Notes under the pieces: model-generated
What the model was told of the DNA's origin: nothing
The model's database searches: none
What the model saw: the letters and a program-made list of their open reading frames with translations, nothing else
Source of the DNA: Magnetococcales bacterium
Lineage (GTDB): Bacteria; Pseudomonadota; Magnetococcia; Magnetococcales; Magnetaquicoccaceae
DNA: 41,377 nucleotides
Direction of reading: 5' to 3'
Assembly: GCA_015232705.1 (NCBI GenBank)
Contig: JADFZD010000002.1
Coordinates: 1 to 41,377 of the forward strand
In this document: positions 27,066-34,867 of the stretch, piece by piece
Layout: each line of letters begins with the position of its first letter
How positions within the stretch are numbered: the first letter of the stretch is position 1
Program-made: the position numbers and the translations under genes

Positions 27066-27182
27066 TGGGTGTTCCTTCTAAAGCCAATGGATGTGTTTTA
27101 AGTTAATGAGAAAGAGTATCATTTAATTTTCATGGTGTCAAGTATATTCCACGGTTTTGAGTAAAATTCTTTCGAGCTCTCC
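27066..27182. promoter_or_regulatory. Divergent promoter region with an imperfect Fur-like palindrome
   Basis: 117 AT-rich bases between the feoA-like gene (-) and the hemerythrin-PilZ gene (+). TTAATGA (27103-27109) and TCATTTAA (27119-27126) form an imperfect inverted repeat with AATGA/TCATT cores nine bases apart. Its AT-rich TGA/TCA layout recalls iron-regulator operators such as Fur boxes, and the feoA neighbour would suit that, but the spacing does not match the classical 19-bp box. Treat as a candidate only. Confidence 0.35.
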
Positions 27183-27917
27183 ATGTTAAAGATCATTTGC
27201 GCACAACAAGAGATCGAATTTGAGAAGAATCTCAAACTGGGAATTTCTGGCATCGATGAACAACATGAGCGATTGTTCATTCTCTGTCATGCCGTGATCC
27301 AATCAAACCATGCAAACGCCCTGCAGATCGAGGCGATACTGCTGGAGATCGAATCCTACATCTCGGAACATCTGGCCTATGAGGAGGAGATTCTGCATCG
27401 ATCAAGTCCGTTGATTCTGTTGCAGCATAAGCGATTGCATGACCAGTTCCGGAAACAATACGTTCAGCTCAACAGAAGATTGCTGTCGGTACGCGACGAT
27501 GTCGTGGCTTTGCAGAGTCTTGCCGTCGAAATCGCCACCTTGTTGCAGGAGTGGTTGTGCCAGCACATCATGAAGGTGGATCGGCAGCATCGAAGCCACT
27601 TTCTGGGCACGCATGGCGTCAAGTCGCGCGCTCCACGCATGAAGGTCCATGTGCGGGCCTTGTTGGAGATTTCCGGAGGTCGCGGTCTCACCGGTACGGT
27701 GGTGGATGTCAGCGATAGCGGCGCACTGCTTTTTTTCCAGGCGGTTCCGTCTTGGATCCAGGCTGGGGAAACCGCCCTGTTGCATATCATCCCTTTGGAG
27801 CAAAGCGACAGAATGCCATGCAAAATTGTTGCGGTTTCCAAGGATGATATTCGTATTGCCTTTTTGGAAAGAGAGCAGTGTGATCTGTATAGCGCCTTGG
27901 TCGCCTATCGAAAGTAG
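27183..27917 (+). CDS. Bacteriohemerythrin fused to a PilZ domain
   Basis: 244 residues. Residues about 15-140 are a hemerythrin with the full di-iron ligand set: His28 (DEQHERL), His63 and Glu67 (HLAYE), His82 and His86 (HKRLH), His128 and Asp133 (HIMKVD). Residues about 150-244 are PilZ-like, with an Arg-rich start (RAPRMKVHVRA) and the DVSDSGA motif matching the D/NxSxxG c-di-GMP signature. The protein should bind O2 at its di-iron site and probably c-di-GMP, linking oxygen to a second messenger. Magnetotactic bacteria are known to have many hemerythrins. The ribosome binding site is weak; no other good start is seen. Confidence 0.88.
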   Translation: MLKIICAQQEIEFEKNLKLGISGIDEQHERLFILCHAVIQSNHANALQIEAILLEIESYISEHLAYEEEILHRSSPLILLQHKRLHDQFRKQYVQLNRRLLSVRDDVVALQSLAVEIATLLQEWLCQHIMKVDRQHRSHFLGTHGVKSRAPRMKVHVRALLEISGGRGLTGTVVDVSDSGALLFFQAVPSWIQAGETALLHIIPLEQSDRMPCKIVAVSKDDIRIAFLEREQCDLYSALVAYRK

Positions 27918-28010
27918 TCATACGCATGGACCGGTGGCATCCGGGAAATTCCACTGGATGAAGAGTGACTTTCACGTCATTGTTGTTTCTAAGGAAGGAG
28001 TGTGACAACC

Positions 28011-28487
28011 ATGCATTTCACAAATCTGGCGGACGTGATCCGCGAAGCGATTCGGGAAACCGAAGCCGCTTTTTTCACCATGGATATCGGCATCAAGGCT
28101 GGTCCCGCAGTCACCACTTCAGCGCACGAACCCTATGTGCCACCCCAGGCGGATGTCACCGCGATCCTTGCTTTCAACGGCAGCATCGAGGGTGGTGTGC
28201 ATCTCTCCGCGCCATTCCATTCTGCCGTGGCGCTGGCGGCTGCCTTCTCCGGTGAGGAGATTTCAGACTTCAACGGAACCGCCAAGGATGCCATCGGCGA
28301 ATTGGCCAACATCATCGCCGGCGCGGTCAAGAGTCGCATCTGCGATGATCAGATCCAGTTGACCCCTCCGCGTGTCGTGGTCGGACGGGATCACTTGGTC
28401 GGCATCACCAAACGGCAAGCCAGCACAAAGTGCTACTTTAAAACCGACAGCGGACCGTTTCTGGTCGAGGTGTTTTTTTCACACTGA
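28011..28487 (+). CDS. Stand-alone CheX-like protein (CheC/CheX phosphatase family)
   Basis: 158 residues from ATG 28011, placed ten bases after AAGGAAGGAG; a GTG at 28002 is too close to that site. The central DAIGELANIIAGAVKSR carries the ExxN pair that CheX and CheC use to dephosphorylate CheY. An amphipathic alpha/beta layout and length fit CheX. No chemotaxis gene is nearby; the nearest receivers are those of the hybrid kinase and the single-domain regulator 5-7 kb to the left, which are possible substrates. It lies 93 bp after the hemerythrin-PilZ gene on the same strand. Confidence 0.82.
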   Translation: MHFTNLADVIREAIRETEAAFFTMDIGIKAGPAVTTSAHEPYVPPQADVTAILAFNGSIEGGVHLSAPFHSAVALAAAFSGEEISDFNGTAKDAIGELANIIAGAVKSRICDDQIQLTPPRVVVGRDHLVGITKRQASTKCYFKTDSGPFLVEVFFSH

Positions 28488-28889
28488 TTGTTTGAGCAGC
28501 ATGCGCAGATTTGCTCCTGCGACCAGCATGGCCAACCCGACAGGTCGCCTGCTGCTGGGCTGGATGGAGATGAATTCCTTGCTTTTCTCATCTCCTTCTA
28601 AAACCCGCACAGAGCAACCGGGGCGCACAACGTCTGCCTTGTGCGTCTCGCATAATGGGCAAAGCCGATTGGCAGTCCTGACCGATCGTCAGGGGGCAAC
28701 GCCTTGAGGCGCATCTGGCATCTACCAGCGAAGCACTCAGGTGATCATGGTGGACGGTGGGCGACCATAAACCCAATGCGAGAGAGAAGATCCTGACGGA
28801 TACGCTTCCCGTCCATTGTTTATCGCGATCCTGTATTGCACAATCTTTTTTCGTGTTCTTTTGAAGAGCAACCCTGCTGGAGTGGTGCC
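28488..28889. other. Intergenic stretch of about 400 bp without a convincing gene
   Basis: No start codon with a ribosome binding site leads into a plausible frame here. On the - strand an open stretch runs from about 28688 to a stop at 28479, overlapping the CheX-like 3' end. Its translation contains LCPLCETHKADVV and ends RPVGLAMLVAGANLRMLL, but it lacks an in-frame ATG. It may be a decayed gene or chance. A promoter for the following DUF2202-mamX-mamZ genes is expected here; I cannot place it. Confidence 0.4.
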
Positions 28890-29717
28890 ATGGTTCACAA
28901 TCACGCCTCGTTTTCTGCAGCATCCTGTACGCGCTGTCATAGAAAACCCAAAAATCCTGACGAGGAGTGTATCGAAGCTTGCACCACGCCCGACGACAGA
29001 ACGCCCCTGCAGAAAAATCTGTTGTTCTGGTTGCTCGGCACGGTTGGATTGGCCATTATTTTGATTGTGCTGGCAATTTATCGATCCAGCAGCTTCTCGC
29101 CTCCCAACTCTCCAAGCCAAAACAACGCAAACCAGGCTTTTCCCGCCGCCTATGCCACCCCTGTAGCAGGACAAATTGCAATCGGACCCCTCACGCCGCA
29201 AGAGGCGCGTTCCATATTGTTCATGCGTGAAGAGGAAAAACTGGCGCGGGATGTCTATCAGGAGATGCATCGCCTGTGGGGTCTGTCGATGTTTGTGAGC
29301 ATCTCGCGTGCCGAACAGCGACATATGGATGCCGTAGGACAACTCATTCAGCGCTATGGACTCGCGGACCCGGCAGAACAAAATCGTCATGGCTTCTTTG
29401 TCGACCCACATCTGTCTCAGTTGTATCAGCAATTGATGCAACAAGGACAACGATCGGTGATCGATGCCTTGCGCGTAGGCGCCTTGATTGAGGAGGTGGA
29501 TATTCTTGACCTGGAAAATGCCATCAAGGAAACCAGCAAACAGGATATCATTCAGGTCTACTCCCTGATTCAGCGCGGATCATTCAATCATCTGCGTTCG
29601 TTTGCCCACGGCCTGGAATTGCAGGGCATAGCCTATGCTCCGGTCAAATTGTCCGCACAATCGTTAGATACGATTCTGCACAGTCCCATGGACACGGGTT
29701 TGTTCAGAAATCCGTAA
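28890..29717 (+). CDS. Membrane-anchored ferritin-like DUF2202 protein next to mamX
   Basis: 275 residues from ATG 28890, seven bases after GGAG; an upstream TTG (28836) has no such site. A Cys/His-rich N-terminal part (CTRCH, then ECIEAC) precedes one membrane segment (about 43-63), a linker, and a DUF2202 domain (about 98-240) with FMREEEKLARDVY and ISRAEQRHMDAV. DUF2202 is ferritin-like; the Glu pair and the E-x2-H pattern are typical di-iron ligands. With the usual inside-positive rule the N-terminal cysteines would lie in the cytoplasm and be zinc- rather than haem-binding, while the ferritin-like domain would be periplasmic or in the magnetosome lumen. Followed after 37 bp by mamX: a role in iron oxidation or storage is inference. 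Confidence 0.82.
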   Translation: MVHNHASFSAASCTRCHRKPKNPDEECIEACTTPDDRTPLQKNLLFWLLGTVGLAIILIVLAIYRSSSFSPPNSPSQNNANQAFPAAYATPVAGQIAIGPLTPQEARSILFMREEEKLARDVYQEMHRLWGLSMFVSISRAEQRHMDAVGQLIQRYGLADPAEQNRHGFFVDPHLSQLYQQLMQQGQRSVIDALRVGALIEEVDILDLENAIKETSKQDIIQVYSLIQRGSFNHLRSFAHGLELQGIAYAPVKLSAQSLDTILHSPMDTGLFRNP

Positions 29718-29754
29718 CACATGGAAACCATAAAAAGGGTTCGGTTTTTCCATA

Positions 29755-30597
29755 ATGAAGCAGCTTCAGTGGCTTATGGCGGTCAGTATCGCCTTCAGTC
29801 TGGTACTGTTTTTTCTGTCAGTTTTTGCCGAAGACCCTTGGGAGGATCATGTTTACAATAAAGCGCCTCCCATCGCCGCTGGCATGCTGGCACCGCATCT
29901 GGATGGTCGGGAGCGCATGACCTGTTCCAGTTGCCATGAAATCATCGCCAACAATCCAAACAGTGGTATCGCCTCCACCCCTTCGCTGGTGGCTGGCACA
30001 CCCCCGGTTCCATCGCATGCGGATGGACGCGACCAGATGCCGTGCGCCAATTGCCATCGCATTCTGCCTGCCGACCAAACACCTGCGACCATGCCTGACG
30101 CCGCTGCTCCCGCCAAACCCGCCGCGGTGATGAGCGCCCCGCTTGAAATCGCGCAACCGGAAACCAACCGGATTCCCGTCCCGCAACATGTGGCCCTGCC
30201 GCAAACGTCGCAGCCACCCAAGACTCCGGCTGCGGCAGCCCTGGACCCGGAATGGCATGAACGGTTTATCCCCACCCGTTTTCAGGGAAAAATCGTGCGT
30301 ATTGTTGAGAATTCAGTGCAATCCGGTCGCATCAACACCCATATCCTGGTCTATGACGGCATCAATCAGGCCGCCTGGATCAACCTTGCCCCGGATTGGT
30401 ATCTCAACCAGCAAGGATGCCATATAGGCGTGGGGCTGTTTGTCAAAGGTACGGCCTTCAAGGAGACAGGATCCAAACAAGATGCCTTGCGCTACGCTCG
30501 CAGTTTTTCCGTCAATGGGCAGTCTTGCATGTTGCGTGACAAACATTTGCGTGGCGCCTGGACCCGAAACGATTGGCAGGGTAAGGACGAAGAATGA
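29755..30597 (+). CDS. mamX: MamX, double-magnetochrome protein with MamS-like C-terminal domain
   Basis: 280 residues. A signal or anchor segment (about 7-25), then two magnetochrome sites: CSSCH (Cys57-His61) and CANCH (Cys97-His101), each after a PHLDGRERM or SHADGRDQM leader. A Pro-rich linker follows, then a C-terminal domain (about 165-280). That domain shares its pattern with MamS of this window: NLAPDWYLNQQGC, VKGTAFKE and VNGQSCMLRD match SVGPGWFLKYLGC, GAGFSYEK and INGKVCQLRN. MamX works with MamZ in iron redox control during magnetite maturation. Its stop overlaps the mamZ start (ATGA), which strongly supports the name. Confidence 0.92.
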   Translation: MKQLQWLMAVSIAFSLVLFFLSVFAEDPWEDHVYNKAPPIAAGMLAPHLDGRERMTCSSCHEIIANNPNSGIASTPSLVAGTPPVPSHADGRDQMPCANCHRILPADQTPATMPDAAAPAKPAAVMSAPLEIAQPETNRIPVPQHVALPQTSQPPKTPAAAALDPEWHERFIPTRFQGKIVRIVENSVQSGRINTHILVYDGINQAAWINLAPDWYLNQQGCHIGVGLFVKGTAFKETGSKQDALRYARSFSVNGQSCMLRDKHLRGAWTRNDWQGKDEE

Positions 30598-32516
30598 CTA
30601 CCCTCTATGATTCGACCGTTCAACGAAATCCGACAGATCGAAACAACACCCTCTATCTGTTATCCAGCTTGAGCACACTGATTATTGCATTGGCGGTGGG
30701 GCTGCAACCCCTCTATCTGGATGATGCCTTGCGCATTCCTTATGAGGAGAGTGGTGTGATCAACGCCCACCTGGTGGTGGTCACCGAATTGATCAGTCTG
30801 GTTTTGATTGGGTATATCGAATTTATTCAAAAACGTGTCAGCAATGGTGTTCTGCTGTTTCTAGGATTTCTGCTGGCTGGCATTGGTGCCACCTTGGCCC
30901 CGTTGAGCCATGAAACCCATCGCGCTCTGGGTTTGAGTGGCTTGTTTTTTTATTATCTGATGCGCATTCTGATCTCGCTGGGCACCAATACGGCGCAATT
31001 GGAAATCTCCACGATCATTGGACGATTTTCCATTCTCCATCAAGCGCCGCAGGTGATGATCAACAAGATCATCATGTTGGTGCTGGGCAGTACGCTGATT
31101 TTCGCCATTCTTATGCAAATTCCGCATGACGCGGGCACCGTGTATTCGGTCATGATGATGATGGCGTTGATGGGGATTGCAGGAACATGGATGATCAAAC
31201 GGAAACTGCTGCCCCATCAGCAGGATCTGTCCATCGAACCCTCGCGTGGTGACGATGCCCTGAAATTCATTGCCCGTGATCCGCGCATGCAGTTGACCCT
31301 GGCTGCAGCCTTTTTTGTCCGGGCAGACCTGATTGTTCTCAGTCTGTTTCTCTCCATGTGGCACATCTCGATTGCCGATCTGGTCGGGGTGAGTCGCGTC
31401 TATGCCACTGCCCATGCGGCCTTATGGATTGGTCTGGTGGGGTTGGTAATCTTGATCGCCATTCCGTTCTGGAAGCAGTTCATGGCCTCCCACAGTCGGG
31501 TCACGGCCATTGGCATCAGTCTTTGCATCACCGGCCTTGGATTCATGCTGATGAGTCTGGTGGTCAATCCGTTTGGTTGGGCGCTTTCCGTGCCGTTGAT
31601 GATCATCGGGTTTGGCTCGGCGGGGAGTCTGACGGCACCCAAGGTCTTGACCCTCGAACTGTTTCCCGCGCATCTGTTGAGCGCCGTTCAGGGCATCTTT
31701 GCTCTTTCAGGCAGTCTGGGGGTGATTGTTCTGGTGCAGAGCGGTGGCTACTTTTTTGATGCCGTGGGCCCGCGATCTCCCTTTGTTTTGATTGGAACCG
31801 GCAATCTCTTGCTGATGCTGTACGCTGTTTGGCTGATTCACGGCAGGATGACCGAAAATGCCCAGCATGTTCTGCTCAAGCACGGAAGCAATCGCCTGGA
31901 TCTCAAACCGTTGATCTGGATGATCTCCCTGTTGCCGTTTCTGTGGCTGCTTGGTCGGGTCTTGCTCAGTGGTTATGTTCCAGGAAGTTCGGTTGGTCAG
32001 ATGCCGGTGGGCTTCATCAACCGTTATCTGGGGGATTGGGCGTTCAATTTTTTGTTGATCTCTCTTTCCTTGCGTCCAATCAGCGAGTTGACCGGCATCA
32101 AACAACTGGGACAGTACCGCCGGATGATCGGTTTGTATGCATTCTTTTACGCAAGCCTGCATGTTGTGACCTTCGTCTGGCTGGAATGGAACCTGAAATG
32201 GGGAGACATCCTTGCAGACTTTTATAAAAGAGAGTTCATCCTGCTCGGCGTGGCTGCCTTTTCCATGTTGATCGTTCTGTCGTTGACCTCCACCAACAAC
32301 GCCATCCGCAAACTGGGAGGCAAACGTTGGAAGCAGATCCATAAAATTACTTATATAATCAACATCCTGGTGGCCTTTCATTTCATCTTTGCGTCCACGC
32401 ACGACAATGGCGAGCCCTACGTGTATCTGATTCTGGTAGCCTTGCTGCTGTGGTACCGCTACCAACAATCCATCAGTCCCTCAAAACCGCTGCCGCAACG
32501 CACCTCTGGGTCGTAG
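30594..32516 (+). CDS. mamZ: MamZ, MFS transporter fused to a ferric-reductase-like domain
   Basis: 640 residues. Residues about 15-420 are an MFS domain related to MamH; residues about 440-630 are a YedZ/MsrQ-like ferric reductase transmembrane domain with likely haem-binding His523 (YASLHVV), His583 (KQIHKI) and His596 (VAFHFIF). This fusion is specific to MamZ of the mamXY cluster. The protein probably moves electrons or iron across the magnetosome or inner membrane together with MamX. ftsZm and mamY, the other members of the mamXY operon in Magnetospirillum, are not found; an IS1380-type element begins 56 bp after the mamZ stop. Confidence 0.95.
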   Translation: MTTLYDSTVQRNPTDRNNTLYLLSSLSTLIIALAVGLQPLYLDDALRIPYEESGVINAHLVVVTELISLVLIGYIEFIQKRVSNGVLLFLGFLLAGIGATLAPLSHETHRALGLSGLFFYYLMRILISLGTNTAQLEISTIIGRFSILHQAPQVMINKIIMLVLGSTLIFAILMQIPHDAGTVYSVMMMMALMGIAGTWMIKRKLLPHQQDLSIEPSRGDDALKFIARDPRMQLTLAAAFFVRADLIVLSLFLSMWHISIADLVGVSRVYATAHAALWIGLVGLVILIAIPFWKQFMASHSRVTAIGISLCITGLGFMLMSLVVNPFGWALSVPLMIIGFGSAGSLTAPKVLTLELFPAHLLSAVQGIFALSGSLGVIVLVQSGGYFFDAVGPRSPFVLIGTGNLLLMLYAVWLIHGRMTENAQHVLLKHGSNRLDLKPLIWMISLLPFLWLLGRVLLSGYVPGSSVGQMPVGFINRYLGDWAFNFLLISLSLRPISELTGIKQLGQYRRMIGLYAFFYASLHVVTFVWLEWNLKWGDILADFYKREFILLGVAAFSMLIVLSLTSTNNAIRKLGGKRWKQIHKITYIINILVAFHFIFASTHDNGEPYVYLILVALLLWYRYQQSISPSKPLPQRTSGS

Positions 32517-32522
32517 GGCCTC

Positions 32523-32567
32523 TTCTCAATCAAGCCAGCCAGACGAATGCGCATACGAGATTGAGAA
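32523..32567 (+). terminator. Inverted repeat downstream of mamZ
   Basis: TTCTCAATC (32523-32531) and GATTGAGAA (32559-32567) are perfect reverse complements separated by 27 bases. It starts seven bases after the mamZ stop and abuts the target duplication of the insertion sequence. It may end the mamX-mamZ transcript, though the loop is long and no T tract follows. Confidence 0.35.
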
Positions 32568-32572
32568 ATGAA

Positions 32573-34066
32573 CCCAGATTGTCCATTAGGCAGTCTGCCC
32601 CACTGGCATGAAGGCGGGAAGGTTGGCTGCATTAGCCCATAGTCCGGTGAACCAGGCTCGTTTGCGGCGTGGGACGGAGAGCATAAGGAGTTGTTGTTCA
32701 CCACTTTTGCGCCACGATCCGCCGATGGCCAGGACCAAACCGTGCAGGGTGGACAGGGTGTGCTGCACCTTTGTCCGCATCACTGTTTGACGAAATAGGC
32801 TCATCAGGTTGTAGGCCAGCATGGCGAACCCCAACGCTGCCTCGGTGGCATAGAACTCATTGAGATTGAAGGCCTCCAGACCGAAGTCAGCCTTCAATTC
32901 CTTGATCCGATTCTCGCAATCGGCTCGCCCCCGATAGGTGCGCCACACCTCGACCATCGGCAGTTCGAGGGAGGTCACGAATGCCCCGTAGCGCCAACCT
33001 TGCGCATCTGGATCATCGCCGAACAATGAGAGCATCTTGCCCTGAGCCTCTTTGCGCTTGACCGATTGCCGTACTACAACCACACGGCGTGACTGCTGCC
33101 AGCTTTGAGCTTGATAAGTGATCTCGGTGAGTTCCAGTCCCGGAGCCAGCGCCCACCAACCCGTGGCTCGGTAAATCTCCCTCTGCAAAGGTCGGGTCAG
33201 GCGAGCTGCAATGATGTAGGCAATGCGCTTTTCTTCCAGCGTCAACAAGATCTTTTCATCAAAAAACCCGCTGTCGGCGCGTAACAACCCTACTGTCTTG
33301 TCACCCAGGTTGTGCAAGGTGGATTCGAGGAATGACAAGGTATTGTTGGCGCTGCTGGTATTGCTCGGACGCAACCAGAAGTTCGCCACCATTCGAGCCT
33401 CGGCGACAAAAGCAAATAAGGGATGATGGCTTGGCCGTCCCCGTCGTCCTGGATTGTAGCCACGGGCCGCGCCTTCTTGTTCGCCGTGGCGCGTGATGAC
33501 CGTGGAATCCAGATCCAGCGTCACCCGCTTGAGAGTGGTTATCCTATCGAAAAACCAACGATAAACAGACGCCTGCACCCGTTCATTGGTGAGCATGTCG
33601 AACCGCTCGAACAACCGAACAATGGCCTTATGACCCGCTACCCGATCCCAACCAAAAAGCCGGGTAAGCGTGTGGTCGAAACGAACCGTTTCGGCATGAA
33701 CAAAACGGGAAGCGCCACACCAGATCGCCACAATAAATTGTTCGATCAACTGAAGCGGCGGATAGCCCCGATTCGATCCCGGCGGCGGCAATTCCCACTT
33801 CTGGGCCGCTTCCCGGAAGCCCATGCTGTCCAGCATGCGTTTCAGAAGCGCCAGCCCACCCCAGGCCGTCACCTCACGGTCGCTGAAGACAACCGAAAAC
33901 CCCTCTCCAGAAAGTGGATATTGGCTCATCGCAGCATTATATCATGATGTTATATAATGATTTTTCATTAATGATATCCATTAGAGACCAACTCCTTTTT
34001 GCCCCTGCGGATGCACATCTCAGACGACGTCATTATCCAGCCTTTCCGGCTAATGGACAATCCGGG
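32573..34066 (-). mobile_element. Complete IS1380-family insertion sequence with target duplication
   Basis: Ends are imperfect 17-bp inverted repeats: CCCAGATTGTCCATTAG at 32573-32589 and CTAATGGACAATCCGGG at 34050-34066, differing at one position. A 5-bp direct duplication ATGAA flanks them (32568-32572 and 34067-34071). Intact ends, intact duplication and an undamaged transposase indicate a recent single insertion. Length is 1494 bp. Confidence 0.9.
32586..33929 (-). CDS. IS1380-family transposase
   Basis: 447 residues, a DDE transposase. The first catalytic aspartate lies in TLDLDSTVI, the second probably in LLRADSGFFDE and the glutamate around ADCENRIKELKADFG, the characteristic IS1380 spacing and wording. 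An N-terminal DNA-binding region precedes it. The frame is intact and fills the element almost completely; its stop lies within the left inverted repeat. It is read on the - strand, against mamX-mamZ. Confidence 0.92.
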   Translation of the reverse strand: MSQYPLSGEGFSVVFSDREVTAWGGLALLKRMLDSMGFREAAQKWELPPPGSNRGYPPLQLIEQFIVAIWCGASRFVHAETVRFDHTLTRLFGWDRVAGHKAIVRLFERFDMLTNERVQASVYRWFFDRITTLKRVTLDLDSTVITRHGEQEGAARGYNPGRRGRPSHHPLFAFVAEARMVANFWLRPSNTSSANNTLSFLESTLHNLGDKTVGLLRADSGFFDEKILLTLEEKRIAYIIAARLTRPLQREIYRATGWWALAPGLELTEITYQAQSWQQSRRVVVVRQSVKRKEAQGKMLSLFGDDPDAQGWRYGAFVTSLELPMVEVWRTYRGRADCENRIKELKADFGLEAFNLNEFYATEAALGFAMLAYNLMSLFRQTVMRTKVQHTLSTLHGLVLAIGGSWRKSGEQQLLMLSVPRRKRAWFTGLWANAANLPAFMPVGQTA

Positions 34067-34120
34067 ATGAATGGCGGGATCGATGGATGAAGAGACTTCA
34101 GGGACTGAACAGAAATTGGT

Positions 34121-34275
34121 ATGGTGTCCCCGGAATTATGGTGTAGAAATTGGTATGGTGTCCCCGGAATTACGGAATTCGGAATTATGGTGTAGAAATT
34201 GGTATGGTGTCCCCGGAATTACGGAATTAGGCAGGTATGGTGTCCCCGGAATTAGGCATGGTGTCCCCGGAATTA
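34121..34275 (+). repeat. Five direct copies of an 18-bp repeat
   Basis: ATGGTGTCCCCGGAATTA occurs exactly five times: 34121-34138, 34155-34172, 34204-34221, 34237-34254 and 34258-34275. Spacers are 16, 31, 15 and 3 bases and also share pieces such as GTAGAAATTGGT and CGGAATT. The array lies just before the small HTH gene at 34311. Similar TGGTGTCCCCGGAATT-like sequences occur beside REP-associated or IS200-like elements in other bacteria, to my recollection; no such transposase is present here. Confidence 0.9.
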
Positions 34276-34310
34276 GGCAACGACTTTCGGAGCGAACAGG
34301 AGTAAGAGAG

Positions 34311-34715
34311 ATGAAAACGACCATGAGCAAGGACGGCAGCACGATCATCGTCAGCATTCCCATGCAGATGAAAAAGCGCGGCGGACGGACGCTGATCATC
34401 GCGCCCACCGGCATGGGCGAGGAACCGCCGCCACGGGAGGAGACTCTGGCCAAACTGGTGGCCAGGGCGCACCATTGGTTGCGGCTGTTGGAGGAAAAGC
34501 GTTTTGCCTCCGTCCGGGAGTTGGCGGCCCACGAGAATCTCGACGCCTCCTACATCGCCAAGATCCTGCGCCTGACGCTGCTGGCGCTGGATATCATTGA
34601 GGCCATCCTGGACGGGCGGCAGCCGGACGTTCTGAGTTGGGCAGAGTTGAGAAAACCGTTTCCGATGCTGTGGGAGGAGCAGAGGGCGTTGTGGAAATTT
34701 CCGGCGGTGGGGTGA
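34311..34715 (+). CDS. Small HTH protein of a recombinase-associated type
   Basis: 134 residues from ATG 34311, after AGGAG. The open frame continues upstream through the repeat array to 34071, but that part is repeat-derived. N-terminal beta part (SIPMQMKKRGGRTLIIAPTG), then helices with a helix-turn-helix-like SVRELAAHENLDASYIAKILRLTLLA and a C-terminal EAILDGRQPDVLSWAELRKPFP. This wording matches small proteins commonly found beside serine recombinases in alphaproteobacterial mobile regions; no recombinase is present here, so it is likely a leftover of a mobile element. DNA binding is inferred. Confidence 0.7.
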   Translation: MKTTMSKDGSTIIVSIPMQMKKRGGRTLIIAPTGMGEEPPPREETLAKLVARAHHWLRLLEEKRFASVRELAAHENLDASYIAKILRLTLLALDIIEAILDGRQPDVLSWAELRKPFPMLWEEQRALWKFPAVG

Positions 34716-34867
34716 TGCCGTGGCAGCCAGCGCCGGATATTCTGATTCCTTGAGTTATTAAAAAGGGCGAGGTATGGTCCAGGCAGGCATCAACCTCTCG
34801 CCCGGAAACCTTGCCATGGATACCCAACATGCCCTGACCTTGCAACAGATCGACACCATCAACTTAA
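34716..34867 (+). other. Short region with a truncated reading frame cut by IS1182 remnant
   Basis: A reading frame with ATG codons at 34774 and 34815 (MDTQHALTLQQID...) runs into the IS1182-type sequence at 34868, after which its translation is IS-derived. It looks like the beginning of a gene cut by the insertion, but is too short to identify. GGGCGAGGT near 34765 and ACCTCTCGCCC near 34795 could form a small hairpin. Confidence 0.35.

Noticed and set aside
34121-34275. CRISPR array
   Set aside because: Repeats are 18 bp with spacers of 3 to 31 bp that resemble each other, and no cas genes are present.
34071-34310. N-terminal extension of the small HTH protein through the 18-bp repeats
   Set aside because: The extension only translates the repeat array; AGGAG before ATG 34311 gives a normal start.
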